Shown in pieces: positions 32,236-41,028 of a stretch of 64,000 nt of DNA. Position 1 is the stretch's first letter, and each line of letters begins with the position of its first letter. The notes beneath the pieces are model-generated. The model did no database searches. It was not told the origin of the DNA and saw nothing but the letters and a program-made list of their open reading frames with translations. Source of the DNA: Stutzerimonas stutzeri (lineage in GTDB: Bacteria; Pseudomonadota; Gammaproteobacteria; Pseudomonadales; Pseudomonadaceae); NCBI RefSeq assembly GCF_024448715.1, contig NZ_JAMOHZ010000005.1:124001-188000 (forward strand), given 5' to 3'. The position numbers and the translations under genes are program-made.

Positions 32236-32469
32236 TCAAGCCTGCGAAATGCCGGTTACGGTGATGCCGAAGCGTTCGGCCAGAAGCGTGGCTGGCGTCT
32301 CCTCTATGTCCGGGTCATGCTCGAAGGCATTTTCCTCACCGGTATATTCCTGTTCGGCCTTCTGGGTAACCAGCGCTACTGCCTCATCTATATCCGGCTG
32401 GTGATCGGATTCGGTCCTGAGGATAGAGGTGTTGCCGTCTTTGCTGTACGCGATGATCCAGGTCGTCAT
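32236..32469 (-). CDS. Small acidic hypothetical protein
   Basis: A 77-residue acidic protein starting MTTWIIAYSKDGNTS, with no signal peptide or membrane helix. A strong AGGGGG ribosome-binding site a few bases before the ATG supports it as real. Convergent with pdeM. I do not recognise the family; the N-terminus could form a beta strand followed by helices. Confidence 0.65.
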   Translation of the reverse strand: MTTWIIAYSKDGNTSILRTESDHQPDIDEAVALVTQKAEQEYTGEENAFEHDPDIEETPATLLAERFGITVTGISQA

Positions 32470-32654
32470 GATGCCCCCTCATTCTTAGCGCCTTCGGCAA
32501 AATTCTCTCGCCGATATTGGCGTTGCTTTGTTTAGAGACTAGCCCGTCACCTTCAGTTCTGCCGCTTATGCTTGATCGGACGACCTGCCGAACGGTCCGA
32601 ACAGAGGTATGCAACGTCGGTCATCGATAGAAGAGCAAGCAAGGAGACGAGGCC

Positions 32655-33986
32655 ATGATCCAATCTCGCCCACGGCCTACCGAGATGACCGAAGAGCAGT
32701 TGGCAGAGTTGCTGCGTCAGCATGCCACTCCGCTGCCGCCGGTCGACGATCCAACCTTTGCCAATCATTTCGATCAGTTCGCCGACGCACGGGTCGTGCT
32801 GATCGGCGAGGCCAGCCACGGCACTTCGGAGTTCTACCGCGCCCGAGCGGCCATCACCCGCCGGCTGATCGAGCAACACGGATTTACCATCATCGCCGCC
32901 GAAGCGGATTGGCCGGACGCTACGAAGATCGACCGCTACGTGCGCCAGAAACAGCCGCCGACGTGGGTCGAAGAAGGCTTCAAACGCTTCCCGACCTGGA
33001 TGTGGCGCAACCAGGAAGTCGCGGATTTTGCGCGCTGGCTGCGAGATCACAACGACACTCTGCCGCCCGAGCGGCGCGTCGAGTTTCGCGGGCTGGACGT
33101 CTACAGCCTTGGCTCATCGATTCAGGAAGTGCTCGGCTATCTCGACCGCGTCGACCCTCAAGCCGCCAGCGCCGCTCGCCACCGCTACGGTTGCCTCAGC
33201 CCTTGGCACGAGGAGCCGGCGATCTACGGCCACAACGTGATGCTTGGCCAGCCGTCCTGCGAAAACGCAGTGGTCGAACAACTACGCGCGCTTCTCGATC
33301 AACGGTTGGAATATCTGGAAACAGATGGTGACAGTTTCTTCAACGCCGAGCGCAACGCCCGTGTCGTGCTTGCCGCTGAGCAGTATTACCGGTCCATGTA
33401 CCAGGGCTCGACCGAATCCTGGAATTTGCGCGACCGACATATGTTCGACACTCTGCGCGCCTTGCTGGAGCACCGCGGCGACGATGCCAAAGCGGTGGTC
33501 TGGGCGCACAACTCGCACATCGGCAACGCCGCCTCGACGTCCATGGGCTGGGGCGGTGAGTTCAATATCGGCGAGCTATGCCGTACCGCCTTCGGCCGAG
33601 ACGCGGTGCTGATCGGCATGGCAACCGATCGCGGCGAGGTGGCGGCGGCGGATAACTGGGACGAGCCGATGCAGGTCAAGCAGGTCCGTCCTTCGCGCCC
33701 GGACAGCTGGGAGCAAATGTTTCTGCGCGCCGGCAAGCCGGCATCGCTGACAACCTGGCGCGACGATGACGAACTGCGCCGTGCATTGGCCAAGCCGCGG
33801 CTCGAGCGCGCCATAGGCGTCATTTACCGTCCGGCCACTGAACGTCAGAGTCATTATTTCCAAGCCATACTCTCTGAACAGTTCGACGCCCTGATATGGC
33901 TGGAGCAGACGACGGCAGTGACGCCCATCGGCCCACAGCAGATCGACGACGACATCGTTCCGGATACCTATCCATTCGGAGAGTGA
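32655..33986 (+). CDS. Erythromycin esterase family protein
   Basis: A 443-residue member of the erythromycin esterase (Ere-like) family. The characteristic motifs are LIGEASHGTSEFYRARAAI, AAEADWPD, FRGLDVYSLGSS and KAVVWAHNSHIGNA, in which Glu and His residues of the active site are kept. Members in environmental bacteria are often not proven macrolide esterases, so resistance should not be assumed. The ribosome-binding site is AGGAG. It is 3 bases upstream of a phosphoribosyltransferase gene, forming an operon. Confidence 0.88.
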   Translation: MIQSRPRPTEMTEEQLAELLRQHATPLPPVDDPTFANHFDQFADARVVLIGEASHGTSEFYRARAAITRRLIEQHGFTIIAAEADWPDATKIDRYVRQKQPPTWVEEGFKRFPTWMWRNQEVADFARWLRDHNDTLPPERRVEFRGLDVYSLGSSIQEVLGYLDRVDPQAASAARHRYGCLSPWHEEPAIYGHNVMLGQPSCENAVVEQLRALLDQRLEYLETDGDSFFNAERNARVVLAAEQYYRSMYQGSTESWNLRDRHMFDTLRALLEHRGDDAKAVVWAHNSHIGNAASTSMGWGGEFNIGELCRTAFGRDAVLIGMATDRGEVAAADNWDEPMQVKQVRPSRPDSWEQMFLRAGKPASLTTWRDDDELRRALAKPRLERAIGVIYRPATERQSHYFQAILSEQFDALIWLEQTTAVTPIGPQQIDDDIVPDTYPFGE

Positions 33987-33989
33987 GTC

Positions 33990-34682
33990 ATGCGTGCGTT
34001 CATTCCTGAAACCAATTTGTTCCGCGACCGCGTCCATGCCGGCCAGGAACTGGCCGAGGCGCTGCTGCATCTGGCCGATACGAAACCCTTGGTGCTCGCT
34101 CTGCCACGCGGCGGCGTGCCGGTTGCCTTCGAAGTAGCCAAGAGCCTGAACGCGCCGCTGGATCTGGTGCTGGTGCGCAAAATCGGCGCGCCGGGTAACG
34201 AGGAGCTGGCGCTGGGTGCGGTGATCGACGGCGCCGAGCCCAAGTGGGTGATCAACCAGGAGCTATTCAACCAGATCGCGCCGCCGCCAAACTGGTTTGA
34301 CGAAGAGATGCAGCGCCAGCTGACGGAGCTGGAGCGTCGTCGCCAGCGCTACTGTGGCGATCGGCCAGCGCCCTTGCTCGGCAATCGCTGCGTGATCGTG
34401 ATCGACGACGGCGTCGCCACTGGCGCGACCGTAAGAGCGGCGCTGAAGGGATTGAAACAATCGAATCCGAGCAGAATCGTGCTCGCGGTACCTGTCGGGC
34501 CGAGGGATGTGATCGAGATGCTGCGAACGGAGGTGAATGAACTGGTGTGCCTGGCGATGCCCGAGCCCTTCATCGGTGTCGGATGTCATTACAGTAATTT
34601 CGACCAGACTCGCGACGAACAGGTCATCGACCTGCTCGCGCGTGCTCAAGCCTTCATAGCGGACAAGCCGGCAGAACCTTGA
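33990..34682 (+). CDS. Phosphoribosyltransferase
   Basis: A 230-residue type I phosphoribosyltransferase-fold protein. The PRPP-binding motif is VIVIDDGVATGATVRA, and LALPRGGVPVAFEVAK and VRKIGAPGNEELALGAV are family signatures. Proteins of this subgroup often occur with erythromycin-esterase-like or dienelactone-hydrolase-like partners. The substrate is unknown; it is not one of the standard nucleotide-salvage enzymes. The ribosome-binding site GGAGA sits inside the end of the upstream gene. Confidence 0.88.
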   Translation: MRAFIPETNLFRDRVHAGQELAEALLHLADTKPLVLALPRGGVPVAFEVAKSLNAPLDLVLVRKIGAPGNEELALGAVIDGAEPKWVINQELFNQIAPPPNWFDEEMQRQLTELERRRQRYCGDRPAPLLGNRCVIVIDDGVATGATVRAALKGLKQSNPSRIVLAVPVGPRDVIEMLRTEVNELVCLAMPEPFIGVGCHYSNFDQTRDEQVIDLLARAQAFIADKPAEP

Positions 34683-34684
34683 AA

Positions 34685-34837
34685 TCAGGCCACTGGTGCA
34701 GGTGGCGGCTGGTCCGGGATCGTCGGTTCGCCCGGCTCGCTGGGCAGGTCCGGTACGCCTGGTTCTTCTGGATCACCCGGCACACCGTTGGCCTGCCAGC
34801 TGAGCGTCTGGTTGTCATCCAAATAACCTGTTTCCAT
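34685..34837 (-). CDS. Small proline- and acid-rich protein
   Basis: A 50-residue protein starting METGYLDDNQTLSWQAN. The rest is an alternating acidic/proline string (GDPEEPGVPDLP, then EPGEPTIPDQPPPAP). A GGAGG ribosome-binding site 8 bases before the ATG at 34837 selects this start over the longer open frame upstream. It is convergent with the phosphoribosyltransferase. Short low-complexity proteins of this kind occur in Pseudomonas, but I know no function. Confidence 0.65.
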   Translation of the reverse strand: METGYLDDNQTLSWQANGVPGDPEEPGVPDLPSEPGEPTIPDQPPPAPVA

Positions 34838-35033
34838 GTCGCTGTCCTCCGCTGCTGTACCGGAAAGTCCGGATAGGTCTACAGCAGTAGAGGCCGAGCG
34901 GCCGGCAGATATCCGTCCTTCCGTCGGGGAGCCAGCCCTCAGCAAACAGCGATTCCCGCGCATGAAAGCCGCTCACCGCAACCACCCGCACGCCTCGCGC
35001 ATGACAGGCTTACTCGCGACCAGGCACTCCGCA

Positions 35034-35313
35034 TTCGCCAGCAAGCTGGCTCCTACACAAAGAGGACCTGCTGGGCTTCTACGATGGGAATCGAAATTAT
35101 CACCGGAGCAGCCAACCGCAACGATCCGCACGCTCCCCGTAGGAGCGAGCTTGCTCGCGAACAAGAGCACCACATTCGCCAGCAAGCTGGCTCCTACAAA
35201 AGAGGCCCTGCTGGGCTTGCACGATGGTTGATCGAAATAGCACCGGAGCAGCCAACGCAACGATCCGCACGCTCCTCGTAGGAACGAGCTTGCTCGCGAA
35301 CCGCCTTGAGCGC
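35034..35313. repeat. Tandemly duplicated REP array
   Basis: Four REPs of alternating orientation lie at 35034-35056 (-), 35139-35161 (+), 35175-35197 (-) and 35278-35300 (+). The block is a near-perfect tandem duplication: unit one 35034-35174 (141 bases) and unit two 35175-35313 (139 bases), with a degenerate third start at 35314. It fills most of the 540-base gap between the small proline-rich gene and the DUF2058 gene; I see no gene there. Confidence 0.9.
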
Positions 35314-35377
35314 TTCGCCAGCAAAGCCTTGGCGTCCTCTGGCTCTTACGATTTGATTGTGGGTATCGGCAGGTTCG

Positions 35378-35917
35378 TTACCACATCAGATCGTCGGGAA
35401 TCTGGTAGGCAGCGTAAGGATCGTCCGCATCCGGAGCTTCGGTCTGGGTGTTGAGCTGGACGATACGGCGCGGATCGCGCTCCTGAATCTTCAACGCCGC
35501 CTCGCGCGGAATGACTTCGTAACCGCCACCATGGCGGACGATGGCCAGCGAGCCGCTGGACAGCTTGTCACGCATCAGCTTGTTCACCGACAGACGCTTG
35601 ACCTTCTTGTCATCGACGAAGTTGTAGTAATCCTCGGTGGTCAACTTGGGTAGGCGGCTGCCTTCGATCAGCTGCTTGATCTGCGCAGTACGCGCCTTCT
35701 GCTCGGCCTTTTGCTGCTGCTGGCGGTTCAATTCCTGGTCCCGGGCCTGCTTCTCGGCCTGGGCCTTTAGCGCCGCTTCGCGCTGAGAGTCATCCTTTTC
35801 TGCCTGGCCTTTCTTAACCAGACGCTGCTGTTTCTGCTGCTGCTTGCCGGCCTGTTTGGCCTGCTTCTCATTGACCAGCCCGGCTTTGAGCAGCTGGTCG
35901 CGAAGGGAAAGACTCAT
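35378..35917 (-). CDS. DUF2058 protein (YaiL-like, nucleoprotein-associated)
   Basis: A 179-residue protein with N-terminal MSLSLRDQLLKAGLVNEKQAK, a highly charged Lys/Gln-rich helical segment at about residues 20-75 that should form a coiled coil, and a globular C-terminal part with TTEDYYNFVDDKKVKRL. This is the pattern of the DUF2058/YaiL family, annotated as nucleoprotein or polynucleotide-associated on limited evidence. It is at the end of the cysM-rlmD-relA-mazG gene run. Confidence 0.87.
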   Translation of the reverse strand: MSLSLRDQLLKAGLVNEKQAKQAGKQQQKQQRLVKKGQAEKDDSQREAALKAQAEKQARDQELNRQQQQKAEQKARTAQIKQLIEGSRLPKLTTEDYYNFVDDKKVKRLSVNKLMRDKLSSGSLAIVRHGGGYEVIPREAALKIQERDPRRIVQLNTQTEAPDADDPYAAYQIPDDLMW

Positions 35918-35953
35918 GTGTCGGCTCGTCTCGTCGTGGATTCAAAATTAGAC

Positions 35954-36010
35954 GTAGGGTGGATCAGGCTTTGTCGATTCACCCAGGAGAATTGTGGTGG
36001 ATGAAATGGC
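35954..36010. repeat. GTAGGGTGGAT-type repeat
   Basis: GTAGGGTGGATC with a nearby GATTCACCC and GTGGTGGAT, the same short family as at 36909-36997. It lies between mazG and the DUF2058 gene. Confidence 0.55.
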
Positions 36011-36038
36011 CATCCAGGTCTTCGAATTGTCTTGGCTG

Positions 36039-36869
36039 TTAACCGCAGGAAGGCAACCGTTCGGCTTTCTTCGCCTCGCCCCAGAGCATGTCGAGCTCTT
36101 CCAGATCGCAATTCTCGATGGGCCGGCCGCTATCCCGCAAGGCTTGTTCTATAAAGCGGAAGCGCCGCTCGAATTTGCGATTGGCTGCGCGCAGTGCGTT
36201 CTCCGGGTCGACCTTCAGATGCCGCGCCAGATTCACCGCGACGAACAGCAGGTCGCCAATCTCTTCGGCGATGGCCTCGGGGTCGTTCTCGCTCATGGCT
36301 TCGAGCACTTCGTCCAACTCTTCGCGCACCTTATCCACTACCGGCAACGCATCCGGCCAATCGAAGCCTACCTGGGCGGTTCGCTTCTGCAACTTGGCAG
36401 CACGGCTTAGCGCCGGAAGCGCGCTGGGTACATCGTCGAGCAGAGACAATTGCTCCGGTGCACCGGCCTTCTCGGCGCGCTCCTCGGCCTTGATCTCTTC
36501 CCAACGCTGTTTGATCGCCGCCTCGTCGAGGCGCGGCAATTCAGTCGAACCGTAAAGGTCTCCGTCGGGGAAGACATGCGGGTGGCGGCGCAACAATTTG
36601 CGAGTAATGCCGTCGACTACCGCGTCGAACTCGAAGCGCCCTTCCTCTTTTGCCAGCTGGCTGTAATAGACGACCTGAAACAACAGATCGCCGAGCTCAC
36701 CGGGCAGATGATCGAAATCCCCGCTCTCGATGGCATCGGCGACTTCGTAGGCTTCTTCGAGGGTGTGCGGCACGATGCTGGCGTAATCCTGCTGTAGATC
36801 CCAAGGGCAGCCATTCTGGGGGTCACGCAGCCGGGCCATCAGATGCAGCAGGTCGTTGAGTTGGTACAT
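36039..36869 (-). CDS. mazG: Nucleoside triphosphate pyrophosphohydrolase MazG
   Basis: A 276-residue enzyme that hydrolyses (d)NTPs to monophosphates and limits aberrant nucleotides and (p)ppGpp levels. It has the two MazG repeats. The first contains the metal-binding E-x-x-E...E-x-x-D helix pattern in TLEEAYEVADAIE and LPGELGDLLFQVVYY; the second contains KVREELDEVLEAM and IAEEIGDLLFVAVNLAR. The ATG at 36869 gives MYQLNDLLHLMARLRDP, the usual N-terminus, with AGGA upstream. It lies downstream of relA, as in other gammaproteobacteria. Confidence 0.94.
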   Translation of the reverse strand: MYQLNDLLHLMARLRDPQNGCPWDLQQDYASIVPHTLEEAYEVADAIESGDFDHLPGELGDLLFQVVYYSQLAKEEGRFEFDAVVDGITRKLLRRHPHVFPDGDLYGSTELPRLDEAAIKQRWEEIKAEERAEKAGAPEQLSLLDDVPSALPALSRAAKLQKRTAQVGFDWPDALPVVDKVREELDEVLEAMSENDPEAIAEEIGDLLFVAVNLARHLKVDPENALRAANRKFERRFRFIEQALRDSGRPIENCDLEELDMLWGEAKKAERLPSCG

Positions 36870-36908
36870 AGGATTCCTCGGGCCGAGCGGCAATCGTAGC
36901 GGCGTTTC

Positions 36909-36997
36909 GGTGGATGTAAAAAGCGACAATCCACCCTACGGAGTCAAGCCGATTGTAGGGTGGATCGGGGCGCGTAGCTGACGCTTCACCCATCCAC
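36909..36997. repeat. Pair of GTAGGGTGGAT-type inverted repeats
   Basis: GGTGGAT...AATCCACCCTAC (36909-36939) is followed by GTAGGGTGGAT...CATCCAC (36955-36997). Each unit can fold into a hairpin in the relA-mazG gap. A related copy is at 35954. Confidence 0.65.
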
Positions 36998-37031
36998 CGT
37001 GACGCGGCCGGCAACACCGCCGGAGAGCGCC

Positions 37032-39275
37032 TCACGTCGCTCTCTGACGCTTGGCCTCGATGATGTTCGGGAGTTGCGAAACCCGGCCAAGCAGCCGCCC
37101 CAGAGCATCCAGCCCTGGAATTTCAATGGTCAGCGACATCAACGCCGTGCTGTCTTCCTTGTTCGAGCGCGTGTTGACGGCGAGTACGTTGATCCGCTCG
37201 TTGAGCAGGATCTGCGAGACGTCGCGCAGCAGGCCGGAACGGTCATAGGCACGGATGACGATATCCACGGGATAGGTTTTCTCGGGGATCGGGCCCCAAC
37301 TGACCTGGATGATCCGCTCCGGCTCGCGCCCGGCCAGTTGCAACACCGAGGCGCAATCCTGACGGTGGATACTGACGCCACGGCCGACGGTGATATAGCC
37401 CACGATGGGGTCGCCCGGCAGCGGCTGGCAGCAGCCTGCCATTTGCGTCAGGAGATTGCCGACGCCCTGAATCTGCACGTCGCCGCGCTTGCCCGGCTTG
37501 GTGCTGGTAGGGCGACGCGGGATCAATTCGAGCTGATCGGAATGGCCGTCCGGCTCCACCAATTGCTGGGCATGATTGACCAGCGGGGCCAAACGCAAAT
37601 CGCCGGCGCCAAGCGCGGCGAACATATCTTCAGCGGCCCTCAGGCCGGCTTTTTCGGCCAGTTTGTCGAAGTCGACCGGTGGCAGATCGAGACGTCCCAG
37701 CTCACGTTCCAGCATCGCCTTGCCGGCAGCGACGTTCTGATCGCGAGCCTGCAGCTTGAACCAGTGGACGATCTTTGCCCGCGAGCGTGAGGTGGTGATG
37801 TAGCCCAGGTTCGGGTTCAGCCAATCGCGGCTCGGCGAGCCGTGCTTGCTGGTGATGATCTCGACCTGCTCACCGGTCTGCAGGCTGTAGTTGAGCGGCA
37901 CGATGCGCCCATTGATCTTGGCGCCGCGGCAGTTATGGCCGATTTCGGTATGCACGCGGTAGGCGAAGTCCAACGGTGTGGCACCTTTGGGCAGGTCGAT
38001 CGCATGGCCGTCAGGCGTGAATACGTAGACGCGGTCGGGTTCGATATCCACTCGCAATTGATCGGCCAGACCACCGATATCGCCCAGTTCCTCGTGCCAT
38101 TCGAGCACCTGACGCAGCCAGGAAATCTTCTCCTCGTAATGGTTGGAGGTGCTCTTGACGTCGGTGCCCTTGTAACGCCAGTGCGCACAGACGCCCAGCT
38201 CAGCCTCCTCGTGCATGGCCTGGGTACGGATCTGTACCTCCAGCACTTTGCCCTCCGGGCCGAGCACGGCGGTATGCAGTGAGCGGTAGCCGTTCTCCTT
38301 GGGGTTGGCGATATAGTCGTCGAATTCCTTGGGAATGTGCCGCCAAAGCGTATGCACGATCCCCAGCGCGGTGTAGCAATCGCGTACTTCCGGCACTAGC
38401 ACACGTACGGCGCGAACATCGTAGATCTGGCTGAATTGCAGACCCTTCTTCTGCATTTTCCGCCAGATCGAATAGATGTGTTTGGCGCGGCCGTCGATCT
38501 CGGGATCGATGCCGGTAGCCGTCAATTCTTCCTTGAGCTGCTGCACCACGCTGTCGATGTACTGCTCGCGGTCCAGACGACGCTCATGCAACAGCTGGGC
38601 AATTTGCTTGTACTGCTCGGGCTCGAGATAGCGGAAGGACAGATCTTCCAATTCCCACTTGATATGGCCGATGCCCAGGCGGTGCGCCAGCGGTGCGTAG
38701 ATATCGAATACCTCGCGAGCGACGCGGTGGCGTTTGTCATCGTCGGCATTTTTCACCGCACGGATCGCGCAGGTGCGCTCGGCCAACTTGATCAGCGCGA
38801 CGCGCACGTCGTCAACCATGGCCACGAGCATCTTGCGCAGGTTCTCCACCTGGGTCTGGGTGCCCAGTACCAGCGACTCGCGCGGGTTGAGACTGGCGCT
38901 GATGGCGGCCATGCGCAGCACGCCTTCGATCAGCTTGGCTACCACCGGGCCGAACTGCTGATGCACCTCTGCCAGCTGAATCTTGCCTTCGCGCACACCA
39001 CGGTACATGACCGCCGCGACCAGGCTGTCCTGGTCAAGTTTGAGATCGGCGAGGATCTCGGCGATCTCAAGCCCGGTCTGGTAACTCGAGGTGCCTTCGC
39101 TCCAGAGATTCTGCGCGGCGTTGGCCTGCTGCTCAGCCGCGCGGGCGAACTCGCAGGCCTGTTTGAGTGCGTCGCGGTCGAGTGCCGGGTCCATCCCCAG
39201 CACATGATCGAGCCAGCCATCGAGGTTGATGCTGCCGTCGGTATTGATCGGCTGAAGCGCTCTGACCTGGACCAT
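37032..39275 (-). CDS. relA: GTP pyrophosphokinase RelA
   Basis: A ribosome-associated (p)ppGpp synthetase of 747 residues. The N-terminal hydrolase domain is degenerate: the HD motif region reads AAVMYRGVREGK instead of a His-Asp pair, typical of RelA rather than SpoT. The synthetase domain has DVRAVRVLVPEVRDCYTALG and DYIANPKENGYRSLHTAV. A TGS domain (VFTPDGHAIDLPKGATPLDF), a zinc-finger-like region (GCCQPLPGDPIVGYI) and a C-terminal ACT domain follow. An AGGAAAGG ribosome-binding site lies before the ATG, immediately next to the end of a MITE-like element. Confidence 0.96.
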   Translation of the reverse strand: MVQVRALQPINTDGSINLDGWLDHVLGMDPALDRDALKQACEFARAAEQQANAAQNLWSEGTSSYQTGLEIAEILADLKLDQDSLVAAVMYRGVREGKIQLAEVHQQFGPVVAKLIEGVLRMAAISASLNPRESLVLGTQTQVENLRKMLVAMVDDVRVALIKLAERTCAIRAVKNADDDKRHRVAREVFDIYAPLAHRLGIGHIKWELEDLSFRYLEPEQYKQIAQLLHERRLDREQYIDSVVQQLKEELTATGIDPEIDGRAKHIYSIWRKMQKKGLQFSQIYDVRAVRVLVPEVRDCYTALGIVHTLWRHIPKEFDDYIANPKENGYRSLHTAVLGPEGKVLEVQIRTQAMHEEAELGVCAHWRYKGTDVKSTSNHYEEKISWLRQVLEWHEELGDIGGLADQLRVDIEPDRVYVFTPDGHAIDLPKGATPLDFAYRVHTEIGHNCRGAKINGRIVPLNYSLQTGEQVEIITSKHGSPSRDWLNPNLGYITTSRSRAKIVHWFKLQARDQNVAAGKAMLERELGRLDLPPVDFDKLAEKAGLRAAEDMFAALGAGDLRLAPLVNHAQQLVEPDGHSDQLELIPRRPTSTKPGKRGDVQIQGVGNLLTQMAGCCQPLPGDPIVGYITVGRGVSIHRQDCASVLQLAGREPERIIQVSWGPIPEKTYPVDIVIRAYDRSGLLRDVSQILLNERINVLAVNTRSNKEDSTALMSLTIEIPGLDALGRLLGRVSQLPNIIEAKRQRAT

Positions 39276-39289
39276 CTATTACCTTTCCT

Positions 39290-39556
39290 CAGGGTCTGTT
39301 CCCGTTTCGTCGCGGCCGCGACGGAGCCAGCTTTTGCGCGAGACAAGGCACGAGTCGCGCAGTTTGGTCGTTCAAATAAGCGACGAGAAACGCAGTATCG
39401 CGCAAAAACTGGCCCGTCCCTCCGGGTTGCGCGGCAAATGACGCCAGGCGGCGTTGCGGGACTTGGTAAGGGAACAACCATTACCGGCGTCCCGCGCCTT
39501 GCCTGGCGTCATTTGGCGCAGCAACGCGGCTCGCAGCGAAACGGGAACAGACCCTG
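39290..39556. mobile_element. MITE-like element between rlmD and relA
   Basis: A 267-base element bounded by 20-base terminal inverted repeats (CAGGGTCTGTTCCCGTTTCG at 39290-39309, its complement at 39537-39556). Two internal inverted repeats nest inside: 39326-39341 with 39398-39413, and 39435-39449 with 39501-39515. No transposase is encoded. The target duplication is unclear; at most the flanking dinucleotide CT is repeated. It ends 15 bases before the relA ATG. Confidence 0.8.
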
Positions 39557-39639
39557 CTCATCATCTGCGTCGAATACGCCGACTTTCTCGGAGTCGGTCG
39601 GTTGAACCACAGGCCTTTTGCCTGTCGAAAATTCCAGCG

Positions 39640-40995
39640 CTACGCCGGCCGCTCGAAGAGCGCCATGGCCTCGACGTGCGCTGTTTGTGGAAACATGTCC
39701 AGCACCCCGGCCCGTTTCAGTTGAAAGCCTTGGCGCACCAGCTCTGCGGCGTCGCGTGCCAGCGTTGCAGGATTACATGAAACATAAACCACGCGCCGTG
39801 CTCCTAAAGTCTGCATTTGCCTGGCCAGTTCCAGCGCGCCGTCACGCGGCGGATCCAGCAACACCGCGGCAAAACCGCCTTTGGCCCACTGCGCTTCGAT
39901 AAGCGGCTTCGACAGGTCCGCCTGATAGAAGTGCGCATTCTCCAGACCGTTATGCGCCGCATTGGTGCGGGCGCGCTCGACCATCTCTTCGACGCCCTCG
40001 ACTGCAATCACCTCAGCCCCCTTACGGGCCAGCGGCAGGGCGAAGTTGCCCAGTCCACAGAACAGATCCAACACCCGCTCGCCCGGCTCCGGTACCAACC
40101 ATTCCAGCGCCTGCGCCACCATCGCCTCGTTAACCGGTGCGTTGACCTGAACGAAGTCGCCCGGCCGCCAGGCCAATTCAAGATCCCAAGCCGGCAGGCG
40201 GTAGCCGAGCCTATACGCCGACTCCAGCGGCTGCGGCTGGCCTTCGCCCTGCAACCAGAGCTGCGCGCCCTGCTCCAGTGCGAACGCCTTGAAGCGCTGC
40301 AGATCCGCGTCTGCCAGCGCCACCGTATGGCGCACTAGCACAGCTTCGGACGTGCCGCTGAACAGCTCCACGTGACCGATCGCCTGCGGTTTGTCTAAGG
40401 CTTGCAAAACGGCCAGCAACGCCGGCAGCAGCATTTGCAAAGGCTGTACCAGCACAGGGCATTCGTGGATCGAAACGATGTCCTGGCTGGCGCCAGCGCG
40501 AAAACCGACGTCCAGCCGCCGGGCCTTGTTGTCCCAGCGCACCGCCAGCCGGGCACGGCGGCGATAACCGAACTCGGGCCCGCTCAGCGGTGTCGCCCAG
40601 ATCTGCGGCTCGATACCCGCCAGCCGCGACAGCTGCTCAGCGAGGCTGCGCTGTTTCAGTTCCAGCTGGTCTGCGGCGGCCAGATGCTGCAGATTGCAGC
40701 CACCACAGACGCGGGCATGCGGACAGGGCTCCACGCGGCGTGGCGCACTGGCGTCCAGTACACGTTCGCTACGGGCTTCGACGATCTGGCTGCGTGCGCC
40801 CAGTACCCGCGCCTCGACGTTCTCGCCCGGCAAGGCGCCCTCGACGAACCAGGTCCGACCGTCGAGAAAGGCGATGCCGCGGCCGTCGTTGGCCAAACGC
40901 TCGATATTCAGGCGTTGCTTCTTGCCGGTTGGTATTTGCGGCTTCTTCTCGCCACCACTGGGCTGAAAGCGCAAGCCGCTGCTGCGTTTGGCCAT
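39640..40995 (-). CDS. rlmD: 23S rRNA (uracil-1939-C5)-methyltransferase RlmD
   Basis: A SAM-dependent enzyme that methylates U1939 of 23S rRNA. It has 451 residues. An N-terminal TRAM domain ([23 protein letters not shown]) precedes the 4Fe-4S cysteines in [15 protein letters not shown] and an internal CPVL. The methyltransferase core has [15 protein letters not shown] (SAM site), DPPRDGALE and the catalytic Cys in [13 protein letters not shown]. It starts 33 bases after cysM; in Pseudomonas it normally precedes relA directly, whereas here the MITE separates them. Confidence 0.94.
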   Translation of the reverse strand: MAKRSSGLRFQPSGGEKKPQIPTGKKQRLNIERLANDGRGIAFLDGRTWFVEGALPGENVEARVLGARSQIVEARSERVLDASAPRRVEPCPHARVCGGCNLQHLAAADQLELKQRSLAEQLSRLAGIEPQIWATPLSGPEFGYRRRARLAVRWDNKARRLDVGFRAGASQDIVSIHECPVLVQPLQMLLPALLAVLQALDKPQAIGHVELFSGTSEAVLVRHTVALADADLQRFKAFALEQGAQLWLQGEGQPQPLESAYRLGYRLPAWDLELAWRPGDFVQVNAPVNEAMVAQALEWLVPEPGERVLDLFCGLGNFALPLARKGAEVIAVEGVEEMVERARTNAAHNGLENAHFYQADLSKPLIEAQWAKGGFAAVLLDPPRDGALELARQMQTLGARRVVYVSCNPATLARDAAELVRQGFQLKRAGVLDMFPQTAHVEAMALFERPA

Positions 40996-41028
40996 CAGCG
41001 AATTCCGCCCTGTGCGCGCGTTGTCGGG

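Noticed and set aside
32655-33986. Macrolide resistance gene
   Set aside because: Family membership alone does not show erythromycin hydrolysis; the chromosomal context with a phosphoribosyltransferase argues for another role.
38436-39605. Open frame antisense to relA extending into the MITE-like element
   Set aside because: It overlaps a secure gene and a non-coding element, with no recognisable domain.
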